Source: TK10-74A sp965217625
GTDB taxonomy: Bacteria > Chloroflexota > Dehalococcoidia > Bin125
Length of the DNA: 64,000 bases
NCBI GenBank assembly: GCA_965217625.1
Contig: OZ244557.1
Span: forward strand, 992,001 to 1,056,000
Direction of reading: 5' to 3'
The position numbers and the translations under genes are program-made. A model generated the notes under the pieces. The model saw only the letters and a list, made by a program, of their open reading frames with translations. It searched no databases and had not been told where the DNA came from. Positions 35,021 through 43,956 of the stretch are shown in pieces (position 1 is the first letter of the stretch; the number at the start of each line of letters is the position of its first letter).

Positions 35021-35995
35021 TCACCCGCTGATCGCGCGGACCTCGTGCAGCACGTGCCGCAGCGCGGCGCGGTCGCAGCGGCCGTACAGATCCGGCGCCT
35101 GCTCGCGGTAGCCGGGCGTGGCGCGAAAGCCGGCCGAGACCGCCGTCGCGGCCTGATCGACCACCAAGCCGGTGACGACGGCCGCGAACGTGGCCGCTTC
35201 GGCATCGTCCCGGCGGAGCAGCGCGACGGAACGGCGCCCCTTCTCGATCGCGCTGGCCCAGGGCGGCAGCAGTCCGCTCACGGCGTCGCCGTGCGTGGCG
35301 CGGATGTGGGCCTCCGCCAGGTCGCGCAGGGATTCGGCCTGCCGCAGCGCGGCCTCGGCGTCGCGACCCTCCAGCCCGAGCGCGGCGGCGGCCTGCCCGG
35401 CGAGGGGCGCCCGGCGGCGGGCGCGGGCGGCGGCGCGGAAGCGCGGCAGCAGCCGGCGTCGCGCGGGCGGTTCGTCGACGACGTGGCACAGCGCCGGCCC
35501 AATCCCGAAGACGAAGGCTTCCCAGGCGGCGGCCTGCCCGGGGTCGCCGCCGGGGTCGATCAGCGCGGCGGCGTGATCGCAGAGGCGGCGCACGCGGGCG
35601 GCCCGTTCCTCGGGCGCGAAGTAGCGGTCGCGGAAGTCGCGCAGGACGCCGTCGAGCGTGGGGTCGTACGAGAGCAGCGGCTGCGCCGTCGCGAGGCGGT
35701 GGGCGCGGATGTCGTCCTGCAGGGCGGGCTCGACCTCGACCAGGAAGGCGGTCGTGGGCCAGTCCAGCGCGACGGGCAGCCCGTCGAGCGCCTGCACGGC
35801 GCCCAGGGTGTAGTCGGGCCGCCAGTCGGGGAAGAAGGCGATGCAGGTGAGGACCGAGTCGGGCGCCTGCACCCCGTGGGCGTAGTCGCCGCTGACCAGG
35901 AAGGCGCGGATGGCCGGCTGCCGCTGCCGCAGCCGCTCGCAGATGCGGAGCAGGCGCGGGCGCCAATCGGGCTGGGGGGTCCAATCGAGGTTCAT
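35021..35995 (-). CDS. Hypothetical protein, degenerate nucleotidyltransferase-like
   Basis: A 324-residue protein without a recognised family. The segment AFLVSGDYAHGVQAPDSVL near residues 31-49 resembles the GSXXXG-X(n)-DXD opening of nucleotidyltransferase-fold proteins, but the second acidic pair is not there (CIAFFPDW follows). The remainder is Arg/Ala-rich helical, as in nucleotidyltransferase partners (HEPN-like C-termini). It may be an inactive relative. It lies 28 bases downstream of nadE on the same strand and could be cotranscribed. Confidence 0.55.
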   Translation of the reverse strand: MNLDWTPQPDWRPRLLRICERLRQRQPAIRAFLVSGDYAHGVQAPDSVLTCIAFFPDWRPDYTLGAVQALDGLPVALDWPTTAFLVEVEPALQDDIRAHRLATAQPLLSYDPTLDGVLRDFRDRYFAPEERAARVRRLCDHAAALIDPGGDPGQAAAWEAFVFGIGPALCHVVDEPPARRRLLPRFRAAARARRRAPLAGQAAAALGLEGRDAEAALRQAESLRDLAEAHIRATHGDAVSGLLPPWASAIEKGRRSVALLRRDDAEAATFAAVVTGLVVDQAATAVSAGFRATPGYREQAPDLYGRCDRAALRHVLHEVRAISG

Positions 35996-36023
35996 GGCGT
36001 CGGGCCGGGGCGGGCAGCGGCCC

Positions 36024-37763
36024 TCAGAAGCCGCGGTAGGCGTTGGCGATGGGGAAGCGGCGATCCTTGCCGAAGGCGCGCGGGGTGATCTTGAGGCCGG
36101 GGGCGGCCTGCCGACGCTTGTACTCGGAGCGGGTGACGAGCGTCATGACGCGACGCACGTCCGCCGCGTCGAAGCCCTGCGCCACGATCTCGTCCAGCGT
36201 GCGGTCCTCTTCGACGAAGGCCTGCAGGATGGGGTCGAGCCGGTCGTAGGGCATGAGCGAGTCTTCGTCGCGCTGATCGGGCCGCAGCTCGGCGCTGGGC
36301 GGCTTGTCGATGACGCTGCGGGGGATGCGCCCATCGCCGTTGGGCCGCGGGCCGGCGACCTCGTTCACGTAGCGGGCCAGGCGGTAGACGGTGGTCTTGG
36401 GGACGTCCTGGATGACGGCGAGGCCGCCCGTCATGTCGCCGTAGAGCGTCGTGTAGCCGGTGGCCGACTCGCTCTTGTTGCTGGTCGTGAGCACCAGCCA
36501 GCCGAACTTGTTGCTCAGCGCCATGACCAGGTTGCCGCGCAGCCGGGCCTGCAGGTTCTCCTCGGTCACGTCCGGGTCGCGCCCGGCGAAGACATCGTGC
36601 AGGACGTCGAGGTGGGCGGCGAAGGGCCCCTCGATGGGCAGGGTGAGGAGGTCGATGCCGAGGTTCTCGGCGAGGGCGCGCGCGTCGGCGATGGAGCCCT
36701 CCGACGAGTAGCGCGAGGGCATGGCGACGGCCGTCACGTTCGCGGCGCCCAGCGCGTCGGCGGCGATCGTGGCGGTGAGCGTTGAATCGATCCCGCCCGA
36801 GAGCGCCACGACGACCTTCTCGAAGCCGGTCTTGCGCACGTAGTCCCGCGTGCCCAGGACCAGCGCCCGATAGATGGCGGCGGCGTCATCGGGCAGGGGA
36901 ACGTTGGCGGGCGGGTCGATCGGCGGGCGGGCCCCGGCGCGGGCGTCGCAGACGGGGACGTGCCGCGCGGGCTCCGGCGCGAGCAGACGCAGGCGCGGGT
37001 CGTGCAGGCGGACCTGGCCCACGGCATCGACATCGAGGTCGGCGATGAGCAGCGTCTCATCGAACATCGGCGCCGCGGCGATGCGCTCGCCGCGGGCGTC
37101 GAAGATGACGGAGCCGCCGTCGAAGATGAGCGCGTCCTGCCCGCCCACCATGTTGCAGTAGCAGACGATGACGGCGTTGTCGGCGGCGCGGGTCGCGAGC
37201 ATGCGCTGTCGCTGGTCCATCTTGCCGGCGTGGAAGGGCGAGCCGTTGAGGTTGACGACCACCTCCGCGCCGGCCAGCGCCTGCGCCTGCACGGGGCCCG
37301 AGGAGTACCAAATGTCCTCGCAGATGGAGACGCCCACGGGCACCCCGGCGATGCGGAAGACCGGCGATTCGGAGCCGGGGCGGAAGTAGCGGCGCTCGTC
37401 GAAGACGCCGTAGTTGGGCAGGTACTGCTTGTGATAGACACCGGCGCGGCGGCCGTCGTGGAGGACGGCGGCGGCGTTGCAGGCGTCCGGGGCGAGGTCG
37501 ACGAAGCCGACGACGGCGGTGACGTGCAGGCCGCGGGTGGCCTCCTGGATGCGGTCGAGCGCGGCCAGGTTCTCCGCCACGAAGGAGCGGCGCAGGATGA
37601 GGTCCTCGGGTGGGTAGCCGGTGACGGCCAGCTCCGGCAGCACGACGAGGTCGCAGGCGGCCGCTTCGGCGTCGCGGATGGCGGCGCGAATGCGGTCGGC
37701 GTTGCCATCGAGGTCGCCGACGGTGGGGTTGATCTGGGCGAGGGCGACGCGAAGGCTGCGCAT
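36024..37763 (-). CDS. nadE: Glutamine-hydrolysing NAD+ synthase
   Basis: A 579-residue two-domain enzyme making NAD+ from nicotinate adenine dinucleotide, ATP and glutamine. The N-terminal nitrilase-fold glutaminase has its Glu44, Lys112 and Cys148 triad (LPELAV, YHKQYLP, SICEDIW). The C-terminal synthetase has the ATP pyrophosphatase loop LSGGIDST at residues 321-328, then TTSNKSESATGYTTLYGDM and the KPPSAELRPDQ segment. The length and order are those of glutamine-dependent NadE. A strong promoter followed by a perfect 27-base palindrome lies upstream, suggesting repression by an NAD-related or other regulator. Confidence 0.96.
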   Translation of the reverse strand: MRSLRVALAQINPTVGDLDGNADRIRAAIRDAEAAACDLVVLPELAVTGYPPEDLILRRSFVAENLAALDRIQEATRGLHVTAVVGFVDLAPDACNAAAVLHDGRRAGVYHKQYLPNYGVFDERRYFRPGSESPVFRIAGVPVGVSICEDIWYSSGPVQAQALAGAEVVVNLNGSPFHAGKMDQRQRMLATRAADNAVIVCYCNMVGGQDALIFDGGSVIFDARGERIAAAPMFDETLLIADLDVDAVGQVRLHDPRLRLLAPEPARHVPVCDARAGARPPIDPPANVPLPDDAAAIYRALVLGTRDYVRKTGFEKVVVALSGGIDSTLTATIAADALGAANVTAVAMPSRYSSEGSIADARALAENLGIDLLTLPIEGPFAAHLDVLHDVFAGRDPDVTEENLQARLRGNLVMALSNKFGWLVLTTSNKSESATGYTTLYGDMTGGLAVIQDVPKTTVYRLARYVNEVAGPRPNGDGRIPRSVIDKPPSAELRPDQRDEDSLMPYDRLDPILQAFVEEDRTLDEIVAQGFDAADVRRVMTLVTRSEYKRRQAAPGLKITPRAFGKDRRFPIANAYRGF

Positions 37764-37832
37764 GGGGGAGGCTTCTGGGCGAGGGCGGGGCGTCGCCGCA
37801 GGGGAGCGGGACGCGCCGGCCGGCCGGGTTCC

Positions 37833-37859
37833 GACTTCGTGTCATTCTGACACGAAGTC
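37833..37859 (-). promoter_or_regulatory. Perfect palindrome, probable operator of nadE
   Basis: GACTTCGTGTCA (37833-37844) and TGACACGAAGTC (37848-37859) are perfect 12-base inverted repeats around TTC. It lies just downstream of the predicted promoter, at about +1 to +27 of the nadE transcript, the position of a blocking operator. No T-run follows, so it is not a terminator. Confidence 0.7.
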
Positions 37860-37866
37860 AACGCCC

Positions 37867-37896
37867 ACTGTAGGCCGGGCCACGGCGGGGGGTCAA
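37867..37896 (-). promoter_or_regulatory. Promoter of nadE
   Basis: On the minus strand, TTGACC (37896-37891) and TACAGT (37872-37867) are separated by 18 bases, a good match to the housekeeping consensus. Transcription would start near 37860, at the edge of the palindrome. Confidence 0.6.
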
Positions 37897-38032
37897 TCGA
37901 GGCGCGCGAGCCGCGATCGGTCGTCGTGCTCGCTCGCCGCCTCGCTCGCCCGCCGCTGGGGGCGGGGATACACTCGCCGCGTCCCGGCGGACGCGGGCGC
38001 AGGCGGCCGTCGTGGCCGGGGCGAGGGGTGCG

Positions 38033-39070
38033 ATGGCTGACGCGGTCTCGCCGGCGCTGGCGCTGCAGGGGGTGTCGTACCGGCATCCGGCGTCGAAGGC
38101 GGAGGCGGCGGACGACCCGGTGAGCCGGGGCGTGGCGGAGGTGTCGCTGTCGGTCGCGGCAGGCGAGGTCGTGGGGCTGCTGGGGCCAAACGGAAGCGGC
38201 AAGAGCACGATCCTGTCGCTGGTCGCGGGGTTCCTCGCGCCTCAGGCCGGGTCCGTACGAATCGAGGGGCAACCGCTCTCGGCGCCGCTGCGACGGCGGC
38301 TGGGCGTCGTCTTCCAGGAGCCGAGCCTGGACCCGCTGATGACGGTCTCGGAGACGCTGCGGCTGCACGGGCGGCTGTTCGGCATGGGCGGGGCCGCGCT
38401 GCGCGATCGGATCGACGAGCTGCTGGCGCGGATGGGGCTGCGGGAGCGGGCCGGGGACCGCGTGGAGACGCTGTCGGGCGGGCTGCGGCGGCGGCTGGAG
38501 TTGGCGCGGGCGCTGCTGCACGGGCCGTCGCTGCTGCTGCTGGACGAGCCGTCGCTGGGGCTCGACCCGGACGCCCGCGCGGCGCTGTGGGACCTGCTCG
38601 ACGGCGCGCGCGCCGCGGGCACGGCGCTGCTCCTGGCGACGAACGATGTGTCGGAGGCGGAGCGCGCCTGCGACCGGGTGGCGTTCCTGCAGGCCGGCCG
38701 CGTCATCGCGATGGGCGCGCCCGCGGAGCTGCGCCGGGAGCTGCGCCGCGACTCGGTGCGGGTGGAGTGGACATCGGCCCCGGCGGACGCGGAATCGATG
38801 CTGGCGGCCATCGCGGGGGTGGGGTCGGTGCGGACGGCGGCGGGAGCGGGCGCGGCGACGGTGCTGCACGTGACCGTCGACGACGCGTCGGCCTTCGTGC
38901 CGGCGCTGTTCGCGCTGGCCGGCGCGAACGGGACTGCGGGCGGCATCTCGGGCATCCACATCCACGAGTCGACGCTGGAGGACGCGTACTTCCAGCGCGC
39001 GGGAGAGCCGCTGGGGACGCACAGCGGCGCCACGCGGGCCAGGCCGAGCGCGAACGGGCGGGCGTCGTGA
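38033..39070 (+). CDS. ABC-2-type exporter ATP-binding protein
   Basis: A 345-residue ATPase. Walker A is GPNGSGKST, the Q-loop VVFQEPSLDPLMTV, the signature LSGGLRRR and Walker B LLLLDEPSLGLD. The H-loop region reads LLATNDVSEAE, with Asn in place of the usual His (ATHD becomes ATND), which could weaken ATP hydrolysis. The C-terminal 100 residues match the extra domain of daunorubicin-resistance-type ATPases. It is translationally coupled to the permease (GTGA overlap). Substrate unknown. Confidence 0.9.
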   Translation: MADAVSPALALQGVSYRHPASKAEAADDPVSRGVAEVSLSVAAGEVVGLLGPNGSGKSTILSLVAGFLAPQAGSVRIEGQPLSAPLRRRLGVVFQEPSLDPLMTVSETLRLHGRLFGMGGAALRDRIDELLARMGLRERAGDRVETLSGGLRRRLELARALLHGPSLLLLDEPSLGLDPDARAALWDLLDGARAAGTALLLATNDVSEAERACDRVAFLQAGRVIAMGAPAELRRELRRDSVRVEWTSAPADAESMLAAIAGVGSVRTAAGAGAATVLHVTVDDASAFVPALFALAGANGTAGGISGIHIHESTLEDAYFQRAGEPLGTHSGATRARPSANGRAS

Positions 39071-39921
39071 CGGCGCCGGCCGCGAGGACGCCCCGGGCGA
39101 CATCACACGAGATGGGACGGGCGGCGGCGCTGCGCGAGGGCGCCCGGGCCTGCGGGGCCCTGCTGGAGCGCGACCTGCGCGCCTTCCTGCGCTCGCGGTC
39201 GCAGGTGTATTCGTCGCTGCTCTTGCCGCTGATGCTGCTGGCGATCCTGGGGACGGGGGTCTCGGACGGGCTGAAGCCGACATCGGCGATCATCCGCGAC
39301 GGCGACTACGTGAGCTACCTCGCGCCCGGCATGATCGCGATGACGGCGCTGTTCTCCTCGACGTTCTCGAGCTCGTCGTTCTACCGCGACCGCGACAGCG
39401 GCCTGCTGCGCACGCTGCTGGCGTCGCCGCACGACCCGCGCACGATCCTGCTGGGCAAGTCGCTGGCCGCGATGCTGATCGGGTCGTTGCAGGCGCTGGC
39501 GATCCTGGTGATCGCGGTGCTCATTCCGGGGATCGACTTCGCCTGGCAGTACGGCTGGGCGGCGGGCGTGGGGCTGGTCGTCGCGGGGGTGCTGACGCTG
39601 AACCTGCTGCTCTCGGGGTTCGCGCTGGCGGTCTCGACCCGCATCCGCTCGATGCAGGGCTTCCACCTGGTGATGAACCTGGTGCTGTTCCCGCTCCTGT
39701 TTCTCTCCGGGGCGTTCTTCCCGCTCGACGATCTGCCCGACTGGCTGCGGATTCTGGGCTGGATCAACCCCCTGACCTACGCCGTGGACCTGCTGCAGAC
39801 GTCGGCCTACGCGGCCGGCAACGACGGCTTCTTCGGGCCCTGGATCGATTTCGCGGTGCTCGGCAGCTTGGCGACGCTGCTGTTCGGGGTGGCGCTGAAG
39901 CGCGCGCCGAAAGCGACCTGA
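39067..39921 (+). CDS. ABC-2-type exporter permease
   Basis: A 284-residue membrane protein with six hydrophobic segments, started by a GTG overlapping the ATPase stop. LLPLMLLAILGTGVSD, SYLAPGMIAMTALFSSTF and FLSGAFFPLDDLPDWLRILGWINPLTYAVDLL are typical of the DrrB-like ABC-2 permease family (the PFF/PLTYAV block). Together with the ATPase it forms a full exporter for a lipid, drug or polysaccharide. Confidence 0.92.
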   Translation: MTAPAARTPRATSHEMGRAAALREGARACGALLERDLRAFLRSRSQVYSSLLLPLMLLAILGTGVSDGLKPTSAIIRDGDYVSYLAPGMIAMTALFSSTFSSSSFYRDRDSGLLRTLLASPHDPRTILLGKSLAAMLIGSLQALAILVIAVLIPGIDFAWQYGWAAGVGLVVAGVLTLNLLLSGFALAVSTRIRSMQGFHLVMNLVLFPLLFLSGAFFPLDDLPDWLRILGWINPLTYAVDLLQTSAYAAGNDGFFGPWIDFAVLGSLATLLFGVALKRAPKAT

Positions 39922-39967
39922 GCCCGGCGCAGCGGTCGCGGCGCCGGCACGCCAGAGGCGGTGCGGA

Positions 39968-40759
39968 TTGACGCGCGGGTTCCTCATCGTGGCACTGGGA
40001 ACGATGGCGGCGATCACCGCGCTGCTCGCGCTCGCCTGCGGCGGCGGCGACGACCGCTTCGTGCTGACCAACGCGGATGCGCCCTTCGTGCCGGTGATCG
40101 AGTCGACCGACCTGGCGGTCGGGGTCGATCGGGTGGTGCTGCGCTTGCTCGACCGCGCCGCGGCGCCGTCGTTCGCGGCGGGCACGACGTTCCAGGTGCG
40201 CTACTTCGAGCCCGTGCAGGGCGGCCTGCGCTTCCGCTCGGACGCCGCCCTGGAGGTCGTGGGGGTGGGCGCGGAGACGTTCTACGTGGGGGCGGCCCCA
40301 CTCGACGTCGTGGGGACGTGGGCGCTGGAGGTCCGGGCCGTCGCCGCCGGCGCATCGGACGACGCGGCGCAGGTCAGCGCGCGGCTGCCGTTCGTCGTGG
40401 CGGGGACGACGGCCTCGCCCGCCGTGGGGGATCAGGCGCCGGAGTCGGGGCCGCTGCGGGCGGCGCTGGCGGCTGGGCGTCCGGCCCTGGTCGTGCTGAC
40501 GCTGTCGGACGACTGCTCCGGCAGCGCCCTCTGCGATCGGGCCCTGGCGCAGGCCGAGCGGCTGGCGGCGGCGATGGCGCTCACGGTCGTGGCGGAACGA
40601 GCGCCGGCCAACGGCGAACGGGAGTCCGCCTGGACGCTGGAGAACGAGCCCTGGACGTACGTCGTTGGGGCCGGCGGGCGCATCCTGGCGCGATTCGAGC
40701 GTCTGGCGACGGACTCGGAGCTACGGGCCGCGATCACCCAGGCCACTACGGCCCCATGA
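39968..40759 (+). CDS. Lipoprotein, possibly thioredoxin-fold
   Basis: A 263-residue predicted lipoprotein with TTG start. The signal sequence ends in the lipobox LALACGGG. The middle is a beta-rich domain. The C-terminal half (ALAAGRPALVVLTLSDDCSGS, then CDRALAQAERLAAAM) resembles the beta1-alpha1 unit of thioredoxin or SCO-like proteins, with two cysteines spaced C-X5-C where SCO has C-X3-C. It is tail-to-tail with the heme O synthase gene, so a role near cytochrome oxidase assembly can be imagined but is not shown. Confidence 0.5.
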   Translation: MTRGFLIVALGTMAAITALLALACGGGDDRFVLTNADAPFVPVIESTDLAVGVDRVVLRLLDRAAAPSFAAGTTFQVRYFEPVQGGLRFRSDAALEVVGVGAETFYVGAAPLDVVGTWALEVRAVAAGASDDAAQVSARLPFVVAGTTASPAVGDQAPESGPLRAALAAGRPALVVLTLSDDCSGSALCDRALAQAERLAAAMALTVVAERAPANGERESAWTLENEPWTYVVGAGGRILARFERLATDSELRAAITQATTAP

Positions 40760-40788
40760 GGCCGCCCATGCGACCGGCAGCGGCGGCG

Positions 40789-41727
40789 CTACAGGACGAA
40801 GACGTCGATCATGACGGCGAGGAACAGCAGGGGCAGATAGAGGATCGAGAAGAAGAACAACTGCATGGGGGCCGCGCGATCGAGGCGCACGCGGGCCGCC
40901 TGGGCGATGAAGGCCACGCCCAGCGCCGCGGCCGCGCCGAGGTAGATCCAGGAGACATCGCCGCTGAGCGGCAGCGACAGGCTGACGGCGGCCAGCACGA
41001 CGGCGTAGATCAGGATCTGCCGCTTGGTCGCGGCCTCGCCGTGGACGACCGGCAGCATGGGCACGTTCGCGCTGGCGTATTCGTCCTTGTAGCGCAGGGC
41101 CAGCGCCCAGAAGTGAGGCGGGGTCCAGAAGAAGACGATCAGGAACAGGATCGCGGGCGCGACATCGACGTCGCCGCGGACGGCCGCCCAGCCGACGAGC
41201 GGGGGCACCGCGCCCGCCGCCCCGCCGATGACGATGTTCTGCACGCTGCTGCGCTTCAGCCAGACCGTGTAGACGCCGACGTAGAAGCCGACGGCGGCGA
41301 GCGCCCAGACGGCGGAGAGCCAGTTGACCGTGAGCAGCAGTTGCACGCCTCCGGCGACGACGAGCGCCGCGCCCCAGACGAGGGCGGCCGTCGGCGGGAC
41401 GACGCCGCTGGGGATCGGCCGCTTGGCGGTGCGGGGCATGATGCGGTCGATGTCGCGGTCGTACCACTGGTTGATGGCGTTCGCACCGCCGGCGGTGAGG
41501 ATGCCGCCCAGCAGCACCAGGGCGACGAGGTCGAGGCCGGGCCAGCCGTCCTGGGCCATGACCATGGCGGGCACGGTCGTGACGAGCAGCAGCCAGATGA
41601 TGCCGGGCTTGGTCAGCGCGATGTAGGCCCGGACGAGGCCGCGCGCGTCCGTCGCGGGGCCGTCCGTCGCCGGCGACGCGGGCCGCGGCCGCGCCGCGAT
41701 GATGAGGCGTCCCGAGCGGGTGATCAC
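40789..41727 (-). CDS. ctaB: Protoheme IX farnesyltransferase (heme O synthase)
   Basis: A 312-residue membrane enzyme that adds a farnesyl group to heme B, giving heme O. About nine hydrophobic helices are visible; the Mg/diphosphate-binding loop is NAINQWYDRDIDRIMPRTAKRP and the second aspartate-rich site is ALRYKDEYASANVPMLPVV. The GTG start at 41727 overlaps the ctaA stop (GTGA), so both heme genes are coupled at the end of the oxidase operon. Confidence 0.95.
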   Translation of the reverse strand: MITRSGRLIIAARPRPASPATDGPATDARGLVRAYIALTKPGIIWLLLVTTVPAMVMAQDGWPGLDLVALVLLGGILTAGGANAINQWYDRDIDRIMPRTAKRPIPSGVVPPTAALVWGAALVVAGGVQLLLTVNWLSAVWALAAVGFYVGVYTVWLKRSSVQNIVIGGAAGAVPPLVGWAAVRGDVDVAPAILFLIVFFWTPPHFWALALRYKDEYASANVPMLPVVHGEAATKRQILIYAVVLAAVSLSLPLSGDVSWIYLGAAAALGVAFIAQAARVRLDRAAPMQLFFFSILYLPLLFLAVMIDVFVL

Positions 41728-42749
41728 CGTCTGGTCTCTCCAACCCGGGCGCGCCGCGACAGCAGCGCCGGCAGCGGTCGCGGGCGGTGCAGGGAATCGT
41801 GGCGGACGGCGTCGTAGCAGGCGAGGGCGGTCATCGCGACGAGCGTACCCCAGGTGACCGATCCGGTAACTAGGTGCAGCACGCGCGACCACTCCGCCAG
41901 CGTGGTCCACATGACGGCCGCGCCCAGGACGATCTGGACCGCGAACAGCGCCCCGACGGCCAGCGCCAGCCGGAAGACGGCGGGCGCGGCCTCGCGCCGG
42001 TCGGTGGCCAGCCCGACGCAGGCCAGGACGAGCAGCGCGACGGCGGCGGCCAGGAAGCGATGCGAGACGTGGATGATCGCGTTGCGGCCCTCGGGCAGGA
42101 CGACGCCGTTGCACAGCGGCCAATCGCCGCCGCAGAAGAAGCCGGAGTCGGTCCCGCTCACGTAGCCGCCCAGCACGATCAGGGCGAACGTCCCCAGCGC
42201 GGTCACGACCGCCAGCAGCGCCATGCGCCGCGCCGGACGAGGGGGCGGCCCCGCGCGCTCGGCGACCCGCTGCCGTTGCGCGGGCGAGCCGTCGGCCTGC
42301 GGAACGAAGGTCGCCAGCCAGGCGGTCATGATCAGCAGGACGATCAGCATGGCGGTCCCCAGGTGCGCGCTGAGGATGCCGGCGTCGAGCTTCTCCGTCA
42401 CGGTGAGGCCGCCCAGGACGACCTGCACGCCCAGCGCCACAGCGCCGGCCAGCGCCGGCAGCACGACCCAGCGGCGGTCGCGGTAGCGGCGCAGCGCGCC
42501 GATCACGAAGGCCAGGATGACGAGCCCGAAGACGCTGGCGGCGAGCCGGTGCGTCCACTCGAGCCAGACGTGATAGTCGCCCTGGGGGATGATCCGGCCG
42601 TGGCAGAGGGGCCAGTCGGGGCACGCCAGCCCGGAGTCGGTGACCCGCACGGTCCCGCCCAGGATGACCAGCAGGATCAGGCCGCAGATCGTGACGAGGC
42701 CCAACTGCTGATAGCCGCTGAGGGATCGCCAGCGACGCATCACGGTCAT
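41724..42749 (-). CDS. ctaA: Heme A synthase (COX15/CtaA)
   Basis: A 341-residue membrane enzyme converting heme O to heme A. Eight hydrophobic helices form two halves, each with a cysteine pair in the outer loop: CPDWPLCHG and CGGDWPLCNG. The heme-binding histidines are seen in EWTHRLAAS, LSAHLGTA, HVSHRFLAA and VLHLVTGS. Cysteine pairs in both halves are the Bacillus-like form. It precedes ctaB with a 4-base overlap. Confidence 0.95.
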   Translation of the reverse strand: MTVMRRWRSLSGYQQLGLVTICGLILLVILGGTVRVTDSGLACPDWPLCHGRIIPQGDYHVWLEWTHRLAASVFGLVILAFVIGALRRYRDRRWVVLPALAGAVALGVQVVLGGLTVTEKLDAGILSAHLGTAMLIVLLIMTAWLATFVPQADGSPAQRQRVAERAGPPPRPARRMALLAVVTALGTFALIVLGGYVSGTDSGFFCGGDWPLCNGVVLPEGRNAIIHVSHRFLAAAVALLVLACVGLATDRREAAPAVFRLALAVGALFAVQIVLGAAVMWTTLAEWSRVLHLVTGSVTWGTLVAMTALACYDAVRHDSLHRPRPLPALLSRRARVGETRR

Positions 42750-42864
42750 CGATCCCCTTCCCGGCCGCAGCTGGGCGACCGCTCCCGCCGGGCCGCCAGG
42801 GTTGCGGGCGGGCGAGCGCCGGTCAATGGAGCGGGCGACGCTGCGGACGACGGATGCGGGCGGC

Positions 42865-43902
42865 TCATCGGTGCGTCGGCCGATCCGAGGGCTGGGGATA
42901 GACGGGGCGGCCGGCGCGCTCGTCGAGGTCGCGCAGCAGGTCGTCGCGGCGGGAGCGGAAGGCTTCGTGCTCGGCCCAGTAGTAGACGATCACGAGCACG
43001 GCCAGGGCGAACATCATCGTGCCGGGGACCCACATGATGCCGGCGCCGATGCGCTGGTCGGTGAGGGCGGATGGACCCCAGTCGCGCAGGCCCTCGAGCT
43101 TGGCGTAGCTCTCGTAGGCGGCCGCGCCGAGGCTGGTGAGGATGAGGCCGAGGGCGAGATTCTGGAGGATCGCGACGATCAGGATGGCCACGCGGGCGAT
43201 GTGCCCCGGTCGCAGGTGGGAGGCGTCGACGCCGATGATCAGCCACCAGAAGAGCAGACCACCCGACAGGAACGTCGAGTGCTCGATGAAGTGCAGCAGC
43301 TCACTGCCGATGGCGGCGTCGTAGAGGGCGGGGATGTGCCAGATCCAGATCGCGCCGACGAGGACGAGGATGGCGACCGGCGGGTAGAGCAGGATCTGCA
43401 GCAGGCGGCTGTTGAGCAGGGGGACGACGTACTGCCGCCGCACGCGCGGGCTGGCGGCCCGCAGGGCGAGGGTCGCGGGGGCGCCGAGCAGCAGCAGCGG
43501 CGCGATCACCATGAGGATGAGCACGTGCTGGATCATGTGCATCCAGAAGAGGTCGTCGGAGTAGGTGTCGATGGGCGAGACGAGGGCGAGCAGCATCAGC
43601 ACGATGCCGCCCGCGAAGGCGGCCGGCCGCCAGCGGGAGAAGTGGAAGCGGCGCGCGCCGGGCGCCGCGGGATCGGCGGCGACGGCGGCGCGCAGCCGTC
43701 GGTAGCCCCACGCGTAGGCGGCGGCGAGGATCAGGGTCAGCACGACGCCCAGGGGGTCGAAGCCCCAGACGGTGAGTGCCTCGAGGATCTGCCCCGACTC
43801 CGCCGCCGTGCCGTCATGCGCGGCGGCGACGGCCGGCGCCAGCACGGCGGTCAGCCCCGCGAGCGCGGCGGTGGGGAGCAGTCGGGCCCTGCGCGCGGGC
43901 AT
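42865..43902 (-). CDS. ctaG: Cytochrome c oxidase assembly factor CtaG (caa3 type)
   Basis: A 345-residue membrane protein of the caa3_CtaG family (PF09678), needed for assembly of caa3 oxidase in Bacillus. A signal-like first helix (ending AVAAAHDG) is followed by about seven membrane helices with the conserved FWMHMIQHVLILMVIAPLLLLG and HFIEHSTFLSGGLLFWW. The histidines in MIQH and IEH may bind copper. It lies between ctaE and ctaA within the operon. Confidence 0.9.
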   Translation of the reverse strand: MPARRARLLPTAALAGLTAVLAPAVAAAHDGTAAESGQILEALTVWGFDPLGVVLTLILAAAYAWGYRRLRAAVAADPAAPGARRFHFSRWRPAAFAGGIVLMLLALVSPIDTYSDDLFWMHMIQHVLILMVIAPLLLLGAPATLALRAASPRVRRQYVVPLLNSRLLQILLYPPVAILVLVGAIWIWHIPALYDAAIGSELLHFIEHSTFLSGGLLFWWLIIGVDASHLRPGHIARVAILIVAILQNLALGLILTSLGAAAYESYAKLEGLRDWGPSALTDQRIGAGIMWVPGTMMFALAVLVIVYYWAEHEAFRSRRDDLLRDLDERAGRPVYPQPSDRPTHR

Positions 43903-43956
43903 GGGCGCCCCGATTCCAGTGCTGCCCCGTGGCGGTCGCCGCGCGCGGCGCGCGCG

